In this document: piece after piece, positions 11,601 through 24,387 of the stretch
Position numbering within the stretch: position 1 is the first letter of the stretch
How the letters are laid out: each line of letters opens with the position of its first letter
DNA from: Rhizoclosmatium globosum
Taxonomy: Eukaryota > Chytridiomycota > Chytridiomycetes > Chytridiales > Chytriomycetaceae
Assembly (NCBI GenBank): GCA_002104985.1
Contig: MCGO01000263.1
Span: 1 to 45,926, forward strand
Length of the DNA stretch: 45,926 bases
Reading direction: 5' to 3'
Position numbers and translations under genes: made by a program
The notes under the pieces: generated by a model
What the model was told of the DNA's origin: nothing
Seen by the model: only the letters and a program-made list of their open reading frames with translations
The model's database searches: none

Positions 11601-12235
11601 TATGTACAGATTTAATTTTTTATGATTAGCATACAAAATGGCATATCAACGTATGACGAGGATGAGCATGCAAGGTTCTATTCCCTGGATGGCCCCTGAA
11701 GTTGTCGTAAAAGGGAAGGGATACAGTGCCAAGGTCGATGTTTGGTACGTAACTTTCGTGCAAATACTTAAATTGACGAAGCTTACGTGTTATTTCTTCG
11801 AAAAGGTCGTGTGGATGTCTTGTCCTGGAAATGCTAACGGGAGTCCCACCATGGCACAACACAACCGGCTCCGTCGTGTACCTCCTCGGAAACGGAAACG
11901 CACCACCAATTCCTTCCGATCTCCCTGAAATCGCACAAGCGTTTTTGAAGCTCTGTTTCATCGTGGATCCTGAACAGAGACCCACAGCAGCTGCACTTAT
12001 TGAGCACGAATTTTGTCGGCTCACGGAAGCAGAGACAGATGCGTTTGATTTTCAGCGGTGGGTTCTTGAAGCGGAGGAGAGACATGCAGCTGAAGTTGGA
12101 GTTGACGAAGATGAGGAGGACAGCAGTGAAACTGATTCGGATGATTCAGAAGAGTCTGATGAGTCTGAAGAAGACGACGAAGGTGGAGCTGAGACCGAGG
12201 CTTCGTCAGTCCCTGCTGTATCGGATGTTGAGTGA
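8692..12235 (+). CDS. STE11: STE11-like MAP kinase kinase kinase
   Basis: Exons 8692-8868, 8922-8967, 9020-9106, 9156-9752, 9806-11289, 11337-11583, 11630-11744 and 11806-12235 keep phase and give about 1,060 residues. An N-terminal SAM domain (about 1-75: [32 protein letters not shown]) is followed by a Pro/Ser linker, then an RA/CAD-like domain (about 240-315: [26 protein letters not shown]) and a C-terminal Ser/Thr kinase (from about 719) with [27 protein letters not shown] and DFGTSKK. SAM-RA-kinase is the architecture of fungal Ste11 MAPKKKs, which act in mating and stress cascades. An acidic Asp/Glu/Ser tail follows the kinase. The frame change at about 9753-9805 is an ordinary intron (donor GTAAGA), not a frameshift. 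One intron at 9107 uses the donor GTTGGT, also seen in telobox gene A. Confidence 0.9.
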
Positions 12236-12318
12236 AATTTGTGAATACATATGCAATATTTGTGGAGCAGATTGGTTTTCTTCGTGAAACTATTTTTTTT
12301 CTGCACAAGCCTCTGGAA

Positions 12319-15082
12319 ATGAGACGGAGTAGAGTAGTGCAGCTATTCATCGCACTATTCTTTGTTCTTGCGACATTTGAGCTGTTCCATGGTCTTGGTA
12401 ACAGCGGCATTGAGCATACTCACCGTCGCAGACTGTGTCACAGAGTCTCACCAACCACTGCAACGCCCGTCGATCCTACTCGACCACTCTCACTGCTGTT
12501 AAATTTACGAGCGGCGGTCGAGCAAAAGGCGGCGCTGCGAAGCCCAGCTGAAAATGTTATGTTTGAGGCATTGGCGCCGTTGCTTCTTCCGCGGACCCAA
12601 ACAATGGACCACAATGGCGACTTTGTTTTGCGTGCGCGGCCTGTTAATCTGTCGTTGGTGCATTCGGAGATTCGGTGGTCGGATGTGGTTGACTTTGACG
12701 ATGCAGTTCGGAATCAGACTGGCGGGGGTGAGTGCCAATGTCATTTCATTAGCAGCATCTTATTATGATATTTGCATAGGGAAGACTGAGTTTGATCGCT
12801 CGCTTTACCGTAATAAGCTGGCATACTTTCAAAACTACATCACACGACTGCCAAACTACAATCCAAATAGAATCAGCAAGAATCAGTTAATATCTGCCGA
12901 AAAGATCAATAAAGGCTGGCGTCTTTGGTGGGGGGACTCAACTGATATGGAGAATTGGGTGAGTGTATTTCATTTCATCCTTCAACCATCGAACCAACTT
13001 GATTACTAGTCTCCCCCTGTGAACACCTCTATTACTGATACGCAAATTATAACCATGGATTCCCCTTACCTATCCTCGTCAACCAAACCATTTCATTCAA
13101 TCCGTCTTCCTTCATCTTCCAAATCCTTACCTCCTCTTATCCCCTCATCTTCATCAATATCCTGCGCGTTCCTGGATCCTGATGTACCTCTTCGATATTG
13201 TGCCACAAAGAATATTGGCGTAAATGCAACCCTCCTCAAACAACACCTTTCTTCAAAAAAGACATTTCCGCCTTTTGGGAGTTTTGTCGGGCTTGTAGGA
13301 GACACATGGAATGAAGACGCATGGTTTGGAGGCCGTATAATGGGAAATGGTGCTGCTCGTTGGTTGTTTGATGGCTTAGATGTGTCAACTAGTTCAAAGA
13401 TTTCTCTAGAATGTGATGCATGGTAGGATACAATTTTCTCTTGAATGATTTTCTGATATGTGCGTGTGCTACAGGATCGATACTCCACTCTTGATGGTCT
13501 CGCGTTGGGACACAGGAAATCCATATCAAGCTCACCAAGATTATATGAACACCTTCGCAGTATATGCTGCGTTGAACTTATCAACTGCAACAATACAGCC
13601 AATTTTACTCGACCACAAAACTCCTGCGGGTCCTTTTGCATCTGCTTGGTCTCATATCTTCACAACTTCTGGTCATTTTATCACTTTGCAAGATATCCTC
13701 GCAATCATTCCCAACGATAGTAAAACAATATGTTTCGCGGAAAGTATATGGACTGTGCATGGTGGTATCTCGCCGATGGCAAGATATGGCTCCGTTGAAT
13801 GGTACACCCCGTTAGAACCACAATTTAATCCACGCATACGAGCTCCATCAACTCTACCACCACCTACACCCGAAGCGCCTTTATTTCTTGCATTTCGTGC
13901 ATTCATGCAATCTGCTTTCCGTCGTGCTGTATTGGGAATTGTTGATGGCAGTCACGAAGAAGCGCTCGACCATCAGGGACCACGCGGGCTTCCTGTTCCA
14001 AAGAACTTGGCGTTTTTAGAGGAACTTGCTGGAGACGAATTTAAACAAGAAGGAGCTCCAATTACAGTGACATATGCGTATCGTCGGGGTGGGAATCGTG
14101 ATGTGAATAGAAGAGGCGTACTTTGGGAAGGAACTCGTTTTGGGTGGCCAAAAGAAGGAATCTTTTACGTGGACGAGAAGAATAGCGTTTCTGATGCCGG
14201 TGTAGACGTTGAAGCTGCTATCAAAGCTAATGAAGAAGATAAAAAGAAGGAAAGGAAAGAGAAGGAAAAGCATGAGAAGAAGAAAGTGCACAAAGAGGAG
14301 AAGCACAAGAAGGAGAGGAAGCCTCATCAGAAGGACAAAAATGAGGAACTTCAGCAACCACGAGAGAACAATAATAACGGTTATGACAAGTATGCTGTAC
14401 AGGATGAAGCCGTGCCAAAAATTCAAAAACGCGACGGTGAAATTCTCAAAGTGGCTGTTGACAATGCTGAACAACGAAGTGAACCCAAAGTGGTGACACC
14501 TTCCACATCCGAACAACAACTTCCGTCTGAACAAATGCAGCTAAAAATGGTTGCGAGAAGGATCATGAACGAAGACGAACTAGTTTCGAGGTTGCGAAAA
14601 AAAGTTGAATCATGGATGCCGAAAAAGGAACGTAATCGACGAAGCAGAACCTGGCGGAATCCTTTCGCATCTCCTGAACCACTTATACCTGCTGGAACGT
14701 ATGCTCAATTCCGCGCTGTTGACTTTTCCACATTGACTTGGGAGGAACAAGTTGGCATTGCTCAAGGAACTGATTTTTTCATTGGACCGCATGGCGCTGT
14801 ATTTGCTCATTTACTTTATTTGAGGAGGAGACCTGTTGCTGGCGTATTGGAGCTAAAGCCAAAGGAGAGAAGTTCAGGGAATTCACAATTTCATAATTTG
14901 GCAAAAAAGGTAAATCACTTGGTCTTCCGTACGCCAGTTCAACTACTAACTTATTGAATCAGCTCGATCATATTTACGGATTTGTGAATACCATGTCGCC
15001 TCATATTCCCTATGTCGTCTTATTAAAGATTGACGATAAAGTCGAACAGATTTTGGATAAGCTGTACGATGCCGCTGAGTGA
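12319..15082 (+). CDS. GT61 (EOGT/DUF563-type) glycosyltransferase 1
   Basis: Exons 12319-12727, 12780-12958, 13010-13422, 13475-14909 and 14963-15082 give about 851 residues. The start MRRSRVVQLFIALFFVLATF is a cytosolic Arg patch and signal anchor, typical of a Golgi type II enzyme. The catalytic region holds SRWDTGNPYQAHQD, VHGGISPMAR and the GT61 signature FFIGPHGAVFAHLLYL followed by GVLELKPKER. The enzyme probably transfers a sugar to a secreted glycoprotein or glycan; donor and acceptor cannot be told. It lacks the 55-base exon of the other three copies, where the sequence is continuous, and has other introns further 5'. Between the GGI-S-P-M block and the signature it carries a Lys/Glu-rich insert (about 14215-14360) absent from the others. 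Confidence 0.86.
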
Positions 15083-15404
15083 TTTTGTCTTGCATACTGC
15101 ATAGTTATGTTTGTTACAATAGATATAATACGTTCGTTGATTTATGTTAATTGTATTTGCTTGGATCCAATTTTTCGTTTCATAGGACTGATAATGACCC
15201 TGGCACGTGGTGATGTAGTTTGCCAAAGCACGACCGTTGGTTTTTTATTGGAGGAGAAGGAAAAGGGAACCAATGAGAGGGCGGAAGGAGATTTAAAATT
15301 TTATGATTGCAATGTGATTGGATGCCTTACCTCCTGTCTCCCTCAGCCTACAAAAAGAGCGAAGAGGAATTGAAAAGATCATCAAAGCGTCTAGAACTAT
15401 CTAA

Positions 15405-16647
15405 ATGGCAATTGGATTCTCTTTCCCTGTGTTCTTCGTCATTCTTCGAGGTTTGCATTCAATCCCTGTTTCTAAGCCCAAACTTGAACATTCGCTTATC
15501 CGTCATTATTTATAGAATGTACGGAGGCCGCCATCATTGTTTCCATCCTTCTATCGTATGTTAGAAACAATTTCAAGAAGGAAGAGGAGTCTGCGATTCG
15601 TAGAACGTTGAACATTGCTGTGTGGGTGGGAACAGGCTTGGGACTCTTCTTGTCTCTCGCCATTGGAGGTGTTTTCCTCTATATCCTGTTTAGATACACC
15701 ACTGACTTGTGGTATGTCTCTTCATATGTTGGCTGGGCTTGGTATTGACCATGCATTTTAGGAAGCAAGCTGAGGCTCTTTGGGAAGCTATTTTCATGCT
15801 GATTGCATCCGTTATTATGACAGTCATGGCTTTCGCTTTCCTCAAGAGCGACCATTTGACGTCTCGTTGGGAAAAGAAGTTGCATGCCAAGCTTGGTAAG
15901 CAGCAAGTTACAACTTCAGAGGGCCAGCCCCAAGAAACTTCTTCTCTGAACGGATCAGGAAGTTCTCAGAACGCTTTGACTCAGGCTGGACGTTTTGCAA
16001 ACTTGAAACAGTCTTTTGTGGAGGGTTGGAAGAACCCTCTCTTCTGGCTTCCTTTCTTGACTGTGGTCCGTGAAGGTCTTGAAGGAATGGTTTTCTTGGG
16101 TGGTGTGAGTTATTTTGACGAATTAGAAAATGTAATCTAATGTAATATTTAGTCTGCCCTCTCTGAACCAGCTGGTAATATCCCACTTGCTGTTCTTGCT
16201 GGCCTCCTTGCTGGAGCATTGATTGGATACATCGTTTACAAGGCTGGTAACTCTATGAAGCTCCACACTTTCTTCGTCTCGGCCTCTATTTTTTTGCTTT
16301 ACATTGCCGCTGGTCTCATCTCCAAGTCTGTTGGTGAATTTGAGGTTGATGCCTGGAACAAAGGGATGGGTGTTGTGGATTCTGACGATGCAGGATACTA
16401 CCGAGTTGATACTAACGTGTGGCACGTTAACTGCTGCAACCCTGAAGATAAAACTCAGTTTGGCTGGCAAATGTTCAGTGCTATCCTTGGATGGACCAAC
16501 AATGCAACTATTGGAACTATCACCGTGTATATTTTGTTCTGGTTAGTCATCGCAGCTGTTCTCGTCTTCATGAAGTTGAAGGATAGAAAGGCCAAGGCTG
16601 CTGCTAAGAATGAAAGCCATATTGAACCATCCGCTCTCAGCCACTAA
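15405..16647 (+). CDS. FTR1: FTR1-type high-affinity iron permease 1
   Basis: Exons 15405-15450, 15516-15711, 15762-16104 and 16153-16647 give about 359 residues. FTR1 moves iron across the plasma membrane together with a multicopper ferroxidase. Both iron motifs are visible: RECTEA, split by intron 1 and equivalent to the first REXXE of yeast Ftr1, and REGLEGMVFLGG. Other family blocks are AEALWEAIF, FAFLKSD, YKAGNSMKLHTFF and HVNCCNPE. About seven membrane segments are apparent. It lies between GT61 copies 1 and 2, away from the other four FTR1 genes. It lacks the 37-base microexon split of the 26.9-32.4 kb copies. CCAAT boxes in both orientations lie at 15246 and 15270. A likely polyadenylation signal AATAAA follows near 16727. 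Confidence 0.93.
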
Positions 16648-16952
16648 GAGAATCTTAAAACTTTGACATATATTGTGATAATCAAAAGAAAGTATGCGCT
16701 GATGAGAAATCATCCAAGAGCGCTGAATAAATTCAAGTTACTGTATTTGTAAACAATTCATTGGTGGGATTGTCATTGTATTTCTTGGCGTCACTCTCAC
16801 ACGTCCCTGGCTCTTCACACCTATTTCCCAAAACCCCGACTGTTCAGCCATAAAACTTCAGATACACACTGGGAGCACCCATTGTCATACGATACCATAG
16901 GTTAGCAACAGTTCTTTCTCTCGAGTTTTTGACAGCTTTCCAGCAAATCCAT

Positions 16953-19514
16953 ATGAAAGACAAATTACCCACGACTCCCACCCGCAGCTCAAGTTATTTG
17001 AACTGCAGCAGTAAAGACTGGGAGACCTGCGAACGGGTCCTCGCCACGTCCTCCCTTACCTCACCAAATACTTTGTCCCGCCAACTCCGACCAATCACCT
17101 TCATCCCCTATAACAAACGGTATAAACGCGTCGCAGCATGTATAGCCGCAGCCATGACTACAGCGTTCTTTTTCCTTCTCCTTCGCCTCTATGAACCACA
17201 ACGACACACCTTCGCCAAATCTGCCAGCGATTTACGCGAAATACCCTCTTTCCAGCTCTGGAGCAAACACATCCAAGCGCAGGAGATAAATCCAGAAGAT
17301 TTCCACTCTCGGCCGAAACAGCATATCGAAATCTCTCGTCAGCCTTCAAATAATTCCCTACTGGATACAGACAACCCCCTCAGCTACATTCACTACGCGC
17401 GCACAGCCTCAAACCAGCCCCAACCTTCCAGTCGCTGTGACTACTATAACAATGCAGACTTTATTGTTGACTTCCACGCGTATCCGTTCGTTGTTTGTGG
17501 CAGTGACAAAAAGACTGCCGACACATGGAGGTTTGGATATCTTCAGGACGACGAGAAATCATATCTCCAAAAGCGAAACGCCCTCGCAGGACCCAATATA
17601 TACCGCGAATCTATTTTCCCTTTGAGGAGGGAAGTGTCTGATTACCTCGACGCACGTGAAGACCGTCGATTACTGTTTGAAAAGTTGAATGAGGGGAAAA
17701 TTTTGGGAGATAGCAAGGTTAAAGAAGCTGATGACCGCATTGATACTATGGGGTCGTCAACATTGCTTTGGCGGAGGAGTAAGCAACCCATCACTCTCAA
17801 ACGAAAATCAAAAACAGCATCTCAAATACGGTGTGGCGTTGTTGATGAAAAGATTCCGCAGCGGTATTGCGAGACGCGAAATATTGCGGTGAAGTTGGAA
17901 ATGGTTCCTCAAGTAAACTCGGAAAAGGGGCTTGACTTGCTTCCGCCGTTCGGTCTGTTAGAGACCATGTGTCATTTAGATGAAAATTCTTGGTTTGGTC
18001 AAGGGTTTGGAGGAGGTGCTGCTGGCTGGATGTTGGGTTAGTATTACTCATTATCGCAACATGAACTAATTGTAAACAAAGAGGGAATGGAAATCTTACG
18101 GCCATCGGAAAATGATGACATCAAATGCGATTTATGGTTCGGCGACTTTCTTTTTGTTTGTATCATTACTCACCACACACACCCAAAAAGGCTCGACACA
18201 CCACTTTTCTTCATTTCACGCTGGGATACTACAAACCCGTACCAATTCCACCAAGATGCACTTAATACGTTCCTCGTATACTCTCTCTTCAATCTTTCGA
18301 CAGCATCGACACAACCGATTCTTCTGGATCAACGGAAAGCAGATGGGCCATATACAGCGGCATGGTCCCACATATTTACAAATTCGCGGCGCTTAGTGGA
18401 TATCCGACAATTGTCAGAAGCCGCCAAAAAGCAGCTACAAGGATGGAAAGGCAAAAGCAGCCCAAACCTATGTCTCAGTCGAGCTATATGGGGAATTCAT
18501 GGAGGAATCAGCCCCATGGCGCGAGGTGCTAATAAGCCAAATGAATGCTCAAACGCGCCATTGTCGTTCGCTTTCCGTGAGTTTATGTTGGATCGTGCAA
18601 AGTATTGGGCCACAACTACTCGAGGATTTGGTGGGATTGGTGATGTGATGGGTGGAAATAATAATTGGTTACCTCTTCCTGTTCAAAGCCGAAAGTATGG
18701 TGTTTTGTTTGAGGAAAAGGTTCGGGAAATGGTGGAATCCGCTTTGGGAGAAACGAATGAGAAAGTAAGATTGGAAAAGTTGGAGGCAGCCAATGCTTTA
18801 TCGACACGAACGATTGTAGTTACTTACGCTATCCGTAAGTCAGCTACAAGACATGGTGCACTTGAAGAAAACGGGGCATTTGGAACTCAGCTCCATGGAG
18901 CTGATGGTGAAGAGCTAAAGCCCCCGGCAGAGTCTGTAGCAGGAACGGAGCCGACACTGCGACGGCTGGTCGAAAACGAAAAGGATTTAATTTCGAGTAT
19001 CAAGAGAATCGTGAAAGAGTGGAGGAAGACTGTGGAAGAAAGTGAGGATGGAAAGACAAGCGTAGAAGTGGAGTTTCGAGCAGTGGACTTTGCGTCCATT
19101 AGCTTTGATGATCAAATAGCTATCGCTCATGGAACGGACTTATTTGTAGGGCCGCATGGTGCTGCATTTGCTTACACTACGTATTTACGACGAATGCCGT
19201 TTGCCGGAGTGTTAGAGCTGAAACCCCCTGAAAGAGGAATAGGAAATCACCAATTTCAAAATATGGCGAAGCGGTATGGTAACAAGTGAGTGGCTTTTCA
19301 AAGAATTGAAGTTGTGATTAATGTAATGTATAGGTATATGTTTGTTCCAATAGGACATGGAGTGGAATCAAAACATCTCTCAAAAATAACGCGTTCGCTG
19401 CGTTTACTATTGACGGCCATTTACAAAGCACGACTTGGTGATACCAAGGACATAGTACCCATCGTTGTTGATGACGACGATATGCCAAAGATTTATCGCA
19501 ACTTTTACAGATAA
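16953..19514 (+). CDS. GT61 glycosyltransferase 2
   Basis: Exons 16953-18036, 18082-18136, 18191-19285 and 19334-19514 give about 804 residues. The start ATG at 16953 precedes a long cytosolic stretch and a membrane anchor at residues 60-78 (VAACIAAAMTTAFFFLLL). Catalytic blocks: RYCETRNIAVK, SRWDTTNPYQFHQD, GIHGGISPMAR and DLFVGPHGAAFAYTTYLRR with GVLELKPPERG. The intron at 18137-18190 is open in frame and could be read through, but homology with copies 3 and 4 (W-L-D-T-P against W-L-E-T-P) shows it is removed. In the signature, A replaces V after GPHGA. The C-terminal tail after the last intron is longer than in the paralogues and acidic (VVDDDD). Confidence 0.86.
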
Positions 19515-19737
19515 ACCAATAAAGTCAACAAATGTTGACCAATAAAATTTTATTTGTTGGGCTTGTGTCACAAGCTCTGAAAGATGTGTATTGAGGTTGA
19601 CGAAAGCTTCGACCGCTTCTTTCGCCTGATTCTTTCTGTTTCTCATCGTATTCCGACAGGTGTTGTTGTTTTCATCCTTTATGGTAATCCATTTGCCAAG
19701 AAAGCGGCAATCTCCTTGTTGACATTCTTGGCAGGAA

Positions 19738-21975
19738 ATGCGCATCAAGCTCAAACCCCGCAGAGGACTGACTGTGCTCCTCACAGCCGCCGCACTTGTG
19801 TTTATGCTGTCATGGCTGGGATGGTTGCGGTGGCTGACTCGGAGGGAGGTCAAGGTGGATGGAGTGGATCGTAGCCAAGAACCGGGCCTAGAGAGTGTCC
19901 TCGAAGACAGCAAAGGCAGCAAAGGCGCCAACGACCGACTCGCCCGGGCCCTTGTTTCAAACTCCGACTGGGAACCAAGGCATCTCGTCGACTTGCGCGC
20001 CAAAGACAAAGTTGACTATGACGAGTGTGGCGCCTGGAACTCGCTCGCCTTCTTTTCTGACGCTGGTCCAATTCTTCACTGCGCCGCCTTGGATTCTCTT
20101 GCTTCAAAACTTGTTCTTGATCCGCAAAGCTCCTACTTGGATAAGATTCGGAAAGTAAGGACGGCAACAAACAACTTGAGGCATTCAAACAACCCAAGAA
20201 TGTGGAACTTTATCGATAGAGAGACTCCACGTCCTCTCGTTGTAAATAACCCAGAACTTTTGACTGAAATCACAAAGCAGAAGCAATATAGATTACTGGA
20301 AGATCGTAATCCAACTCGAATGGAATCAGATGCCTTGTTGAAGTGGTCCAATATGACCACACCAATAATTCTACGCCCTTCAGATTCAAATGCATTGAAC
20401 ACAGCCTCGTCTATTCAATGTGGAATTATTGATAAAGATATTCCACAACGATACTGCGATGTACGAAATATTGCTCTGAAACTGGATACTTTACCGGTCA
20501 TTCCTTCAAGCCACAAAGGACAAGATCTCCCACTTGCATTTGGCGGTCTTGAAGCCTTATGCCACTTGGACGAAAATTCTTGGTTTGGACGTGGTTTTGG
20601 TGGAGGTGCAGCTGGTTGGATGTTTGGTACGTCTTAAAACACACATACACAAAACCTAATTTAAAAAACAACTTAGATGGAATGGAAGTCTTGAATCCGA
20701 AAGAAACCGAAGAGATTAAATGTGATTTGTGGTAAATGCTGTTGAACGTAAAATGAACCCTGATTGTTAACTTGTCAAACATTCCACAGGCTTGAAACTC
20801 CTGTCTTCTTCATTTCTCGTTGGGATACAACCAACCCATACCAATTCCATCAAGATGCTCTGAACACATTCATAGTGTATTCGTTGCTCAACCTTACAAC
20901 GGATACCACAATTCAGCCCATCTTGCTCGATGCTCGTAACTCTGATGGACCCTACACCGCTGCTTGGTCCCACATATTTACGTCATCTCGTCGTCTTATG
21001 GATATTCGTCAACTTTCAAACGAAGCCCAAACCCAATGGTCACAAACAAATGGCGGTGCCCAGTGGACCAGCGATAAGTCTCCAAATCTGTGCTTCAAAA
21101 AAGCTGTCTTTGGAATCCACGGCGGTATCAGTCCAATGTCTCGTGATGGAAAAATCCAAAAGAAATGCCTGGACGCTCCTTTATTTACTGCATTTCGTCA
21201 GTTTCTTTTGGGAAGGGCGAGGTTTTGGGCAAGCGTTACAAGTGGAGACGACTTGGATGCTCCGAGCTGGCTACCATTGCCTTCTTCAAATACTGTTGTT
21301 GATACGGAGTTAGAAAAACAAGTTCGTCGACTATACAAAATAGGAAGTCAAAGGTCTTTAGAAAATGCTGAAAGACAAGCGAAATCCACAATTGTCGTGA
21401 CGTATGCTCTGCGACAGGCACAAACTTCTCATGGACCACTCTCAGACACAACTATGTTTGGAGATCAGTATCAAGGCGCCTCTGGAAATTCTACTTCTCC
21501 ACCATACCAATCAATTAGCGGGAAGGAACCAGAGCTGAAAAGAAAAGTTGAGAACGAAGCGAGTTTGATCAATCGGATACGCAATTTCGTGGATTCATTT
21601 CCTTCTTCCAATACAACTTGGAAAACTGAAAACTCTCTGAAAATCAAGTTTCGTTCGGTTGACTTTGCTACCTTAAGTTTCAGTGACCAAATTGCAGTAG
21701 CACACGGCACGGATTTGTTTATTGGCCCACACGGAGCTGTCTTTGCTTATCTGTTATACTTGCGGAAACTTCCTTTGGCCGGTGTGTTGGAGTTGAAACC
21801 GCCTGAGCGCGGAATGACAAACCAGCAATTCCATAACTTGGCGCTCAGGATGGGTCATAGATATGAATATGCAAGCATAGGAAAGTCTGTGAGCGATGAT
21901 CAAATGGGTGATATTTTGGGAAAAGTTGAATTGTTGTTGGAGGCTATTGCTAAATCGAGAAATCATTTTCAATAA
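19738..21975 (+). CDS. GT61 glycosyltransferase 3
   Basis: Exons 19738-20626, 20677-20731 and 20790-21975 give about 709 residues. The start MRIKLKPRRG leads into a signal anchor (about 11-28), so a Golgi type II topology is expected. Blocks shared with the other copies are IPQRYCDVRNIALKL, CHLDENSWFGRGFGGGAAGWM, SRWDTTNPYQFHQDALNTF, FGIHGGISPMSR and LFIGPHGAVFAYLLYLRK followed by GVLELKPPERGM. The middle exon is exactly 55 bases in copies 2, 3 and 4. This copy has lost the last intron, so GHRYEYAS is continuous. No frameshift is seen. Substrate unknown. Confidence 0.87.
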
Positions 21976-22154
21976 AGCCCAATTCTTAATCCGATTGTGT
22001 TTGGGTATTAAGATATATGTTCCATTTTAAGTATGTCAATTAAATGAAATGATTCTCAGATTGTTTGCTTTATTGTTTTGCGAGTGCCAAGAAATGGCCA
22101 AGAAATGGAACAGAAAAAGAGTGCACAAGCCTCCATACCACAGCAACAAATCAA

Positions 22155-24361
22155 ATGTTCTCAAAAAAGTCACTGTCACCGATCCTACAACCGTCCTCGC
22201 TTCTACTTCCACGACGATCAAAGCGAACAATAGGGTTTGTCGCCGTTGTTTGTGTGATAGTGGCCAGTGTCTGGTCGCTGCGACAAGCGACGGTGGCGTT
22301 CCACAGCCTCCTTGGAGTCAGTTCAGAAGCTGCGGGCCTACTTTCAACTTGGACTTTGGAGGAAATACCGGCACCTCGCTCTCTGATCGAGGAGGCAGTC
22401 AAAGTACCCCACCCGTCTTCAGCCACCTGCGACGCCTTCACATCCCTCTCCTTCTTCTCCACGGCTCTGCCCATGATTGAGTGTGGGTCATCGCCATCTC
22501 TTGATATCCCCTTGAAGTTCGAACTTGCAAATACCAGTCGTCTCTCGTTCGCTGCTCTAGTGAAGCAGCTGAAGGCTTCACAAAGCTCTGAAGACGCCAT
22601 TCTACTTAAGCGCTATCTTGATACAACAAAGCGTGAACAATTGAGTCCATCGCCTCCATCCTCTCGCTCTGCCAATCTTCAGTGGTCCCACAATGGCCCT
22701 TCAATCAGTATGAAAGAAGAATCTTTCGCTTCACAAATCCAATGCGGAACTATTGACAATGATATTCCACAAAGGTATTGCGAGACTCGTAATATTGCTG
22801 TGAAGGTGAATCAAGTTCCTTCTTCAGCACCAAAGAATGTTAAGGGTAATGGGGAGATTTATTTCAAGTTTGGAACAATGGAAGCTTTGTGTCATGTTGA
22901 TGAGAATACATGGTATGGAAAAGGATTTGGCGTGGGTGCTGCAGGAGTTTTGAGCAGTAAGTTTCCACTTTGCAGTTGTTCTGTAAGATTTCTAATTTCT
23001 AAATATAACGTAGAGTCACTGGAGATTCGGAGTCCAAGTTCAACGACTGATATTCCCTGTGATATTTGGTATTTGTCATCATTCAGTTCTAAAATTATCT
23101 CATAAATTTGTTAGGCTCGAGACACCAGTCTTTTTCATTTCCCGTTGGGATACCACGAATCCATATCAGTTTCATCAAGATGTCCTCAATACGTTCATGG
23201 TGTATTCCCTTCTGAACCTTACAACCGATAACTCAATCCAACCCGTTCTGTTGGATCCAAGAAATCCCGATGGACCTTATACGGCTGCATGGTCTCACTA
23301 TTTTACTTCATCTCGTCGCCTCATTGATATCCGACAACTTGTGGAAACTGCCATGACCAAGTGGAAGCAGGAAAACAATAACCAACCGTGGAAGGAAACT
23401 CGAAGTCCAAATATTTGTTTCAAGAAGGCTGTGTTTGGCATTCATGGGGGAATCAGTCCAATGGCCCGCGGAGGCTTGCAGAGGAGTGAGTGTGCCCACT
23501 CACCACTATTCAAGGCTTTTCGGGAGTTCCTGTTGAGCAGAGCACGTTTCTGGGCAAGTAACAATCCGGATAACGAGGAATACGAAAAGAAAGTACCAAC
23601 TTGGTTGCCTTTGCCGGTCAAAAGCGCCAAATATGGCACATTGTTTGAACAACGAATTCGTCACAAGTACTGGAAAGCTATGAAAGAGCCCTTCGAGCAA
23701 CGCAAAGAACAACTGTTGACTTTAAAAAGCGAAGCAACAAACACAATTGTAGTCACATATGCAATTCGTAAATCTGAAACACCACACGGACCTTCTCCCA
23801 TCGGTTCTATCTTCGGTTTACAACTCCAAGGTCCAGAAGGTACAAATACAAATCCTCCCATTCAAGCGACAAACGGAGCTGAGCCAGCGTTGTTCCGCAA
23901 GGTCAACAATGAGGTTGAACTCATTCAGCGTATTCAAAATACAGTGAATCGATGGGCCTCACCATTACTTTTGTCATCACGAAATGTCGAATTCCGTGCC
24001 ATTGACTTCGCGACCCTCAGCTTTGATGACCAAATTGCAATTGCTCAGGGTACAGATGTATTTATCGGACCTCACGGGGCTGTGTTCGCCTATTTGATGT
24101 ATTTAAGGAAGATGCCTGTGGCGGGAGTCGTTGAATTGAAGCCTCCTGAAAGAGGATATGCAAATCAACAGTTTCACAATATGGCAAAAAGAATGGGTCA
24201 TGTGTAAGTTGGTTTCACTTTTTTTCTTCTGAGCATTACTAATACTTTTCCTAAGGTATGATGATTCTCCGATTGGTTCCGCTGTTTCAGAGAAACAAAT
24301 GGATATGATGGAGCAATCTCTGAGGAGAGTGCTGGATTTAGTCTTCAATGCACGTCAATAA
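22155..24361 (+). CDS. GT61 glycosyltransferase 4
   Basis: Exons 22155-22956, 23014-23068, 23115-24203 and 24256-24361 give about 683 residues. The first true ATG in the frame is at 22155; the open frame extends upstream without one in frame. The anchor is around residues 26-40 after a basic patch (PRRSKRT). Conserved blocks: IPQRYCETRNIAVKV, CHVDENTWYGKGFGVGAAG, SRWDTTNPYQFHQDVLNTF, FGIHGGISPMARGG and VFIGPHGAVFAYLMYLRKM with GVVELKPPERG. The W residues at the end of GAAGWM, kept in copies 2 and 3, are replaced here by V-L. Its stop codon overlaps an AATAAA. Confidence 0.86.
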
Positions 24362-24387
24362 ATTTACTCATATATTGGAAATACACA

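Noticed and set aside
18087..19289. Single exon reading through 18137-18190 in GT61 copy 2
   Set aside because: The intron is open by chance. Copies 3 and 4 have an intron at the same place, and removal restores the conserved W-L-[DE]-T-P.
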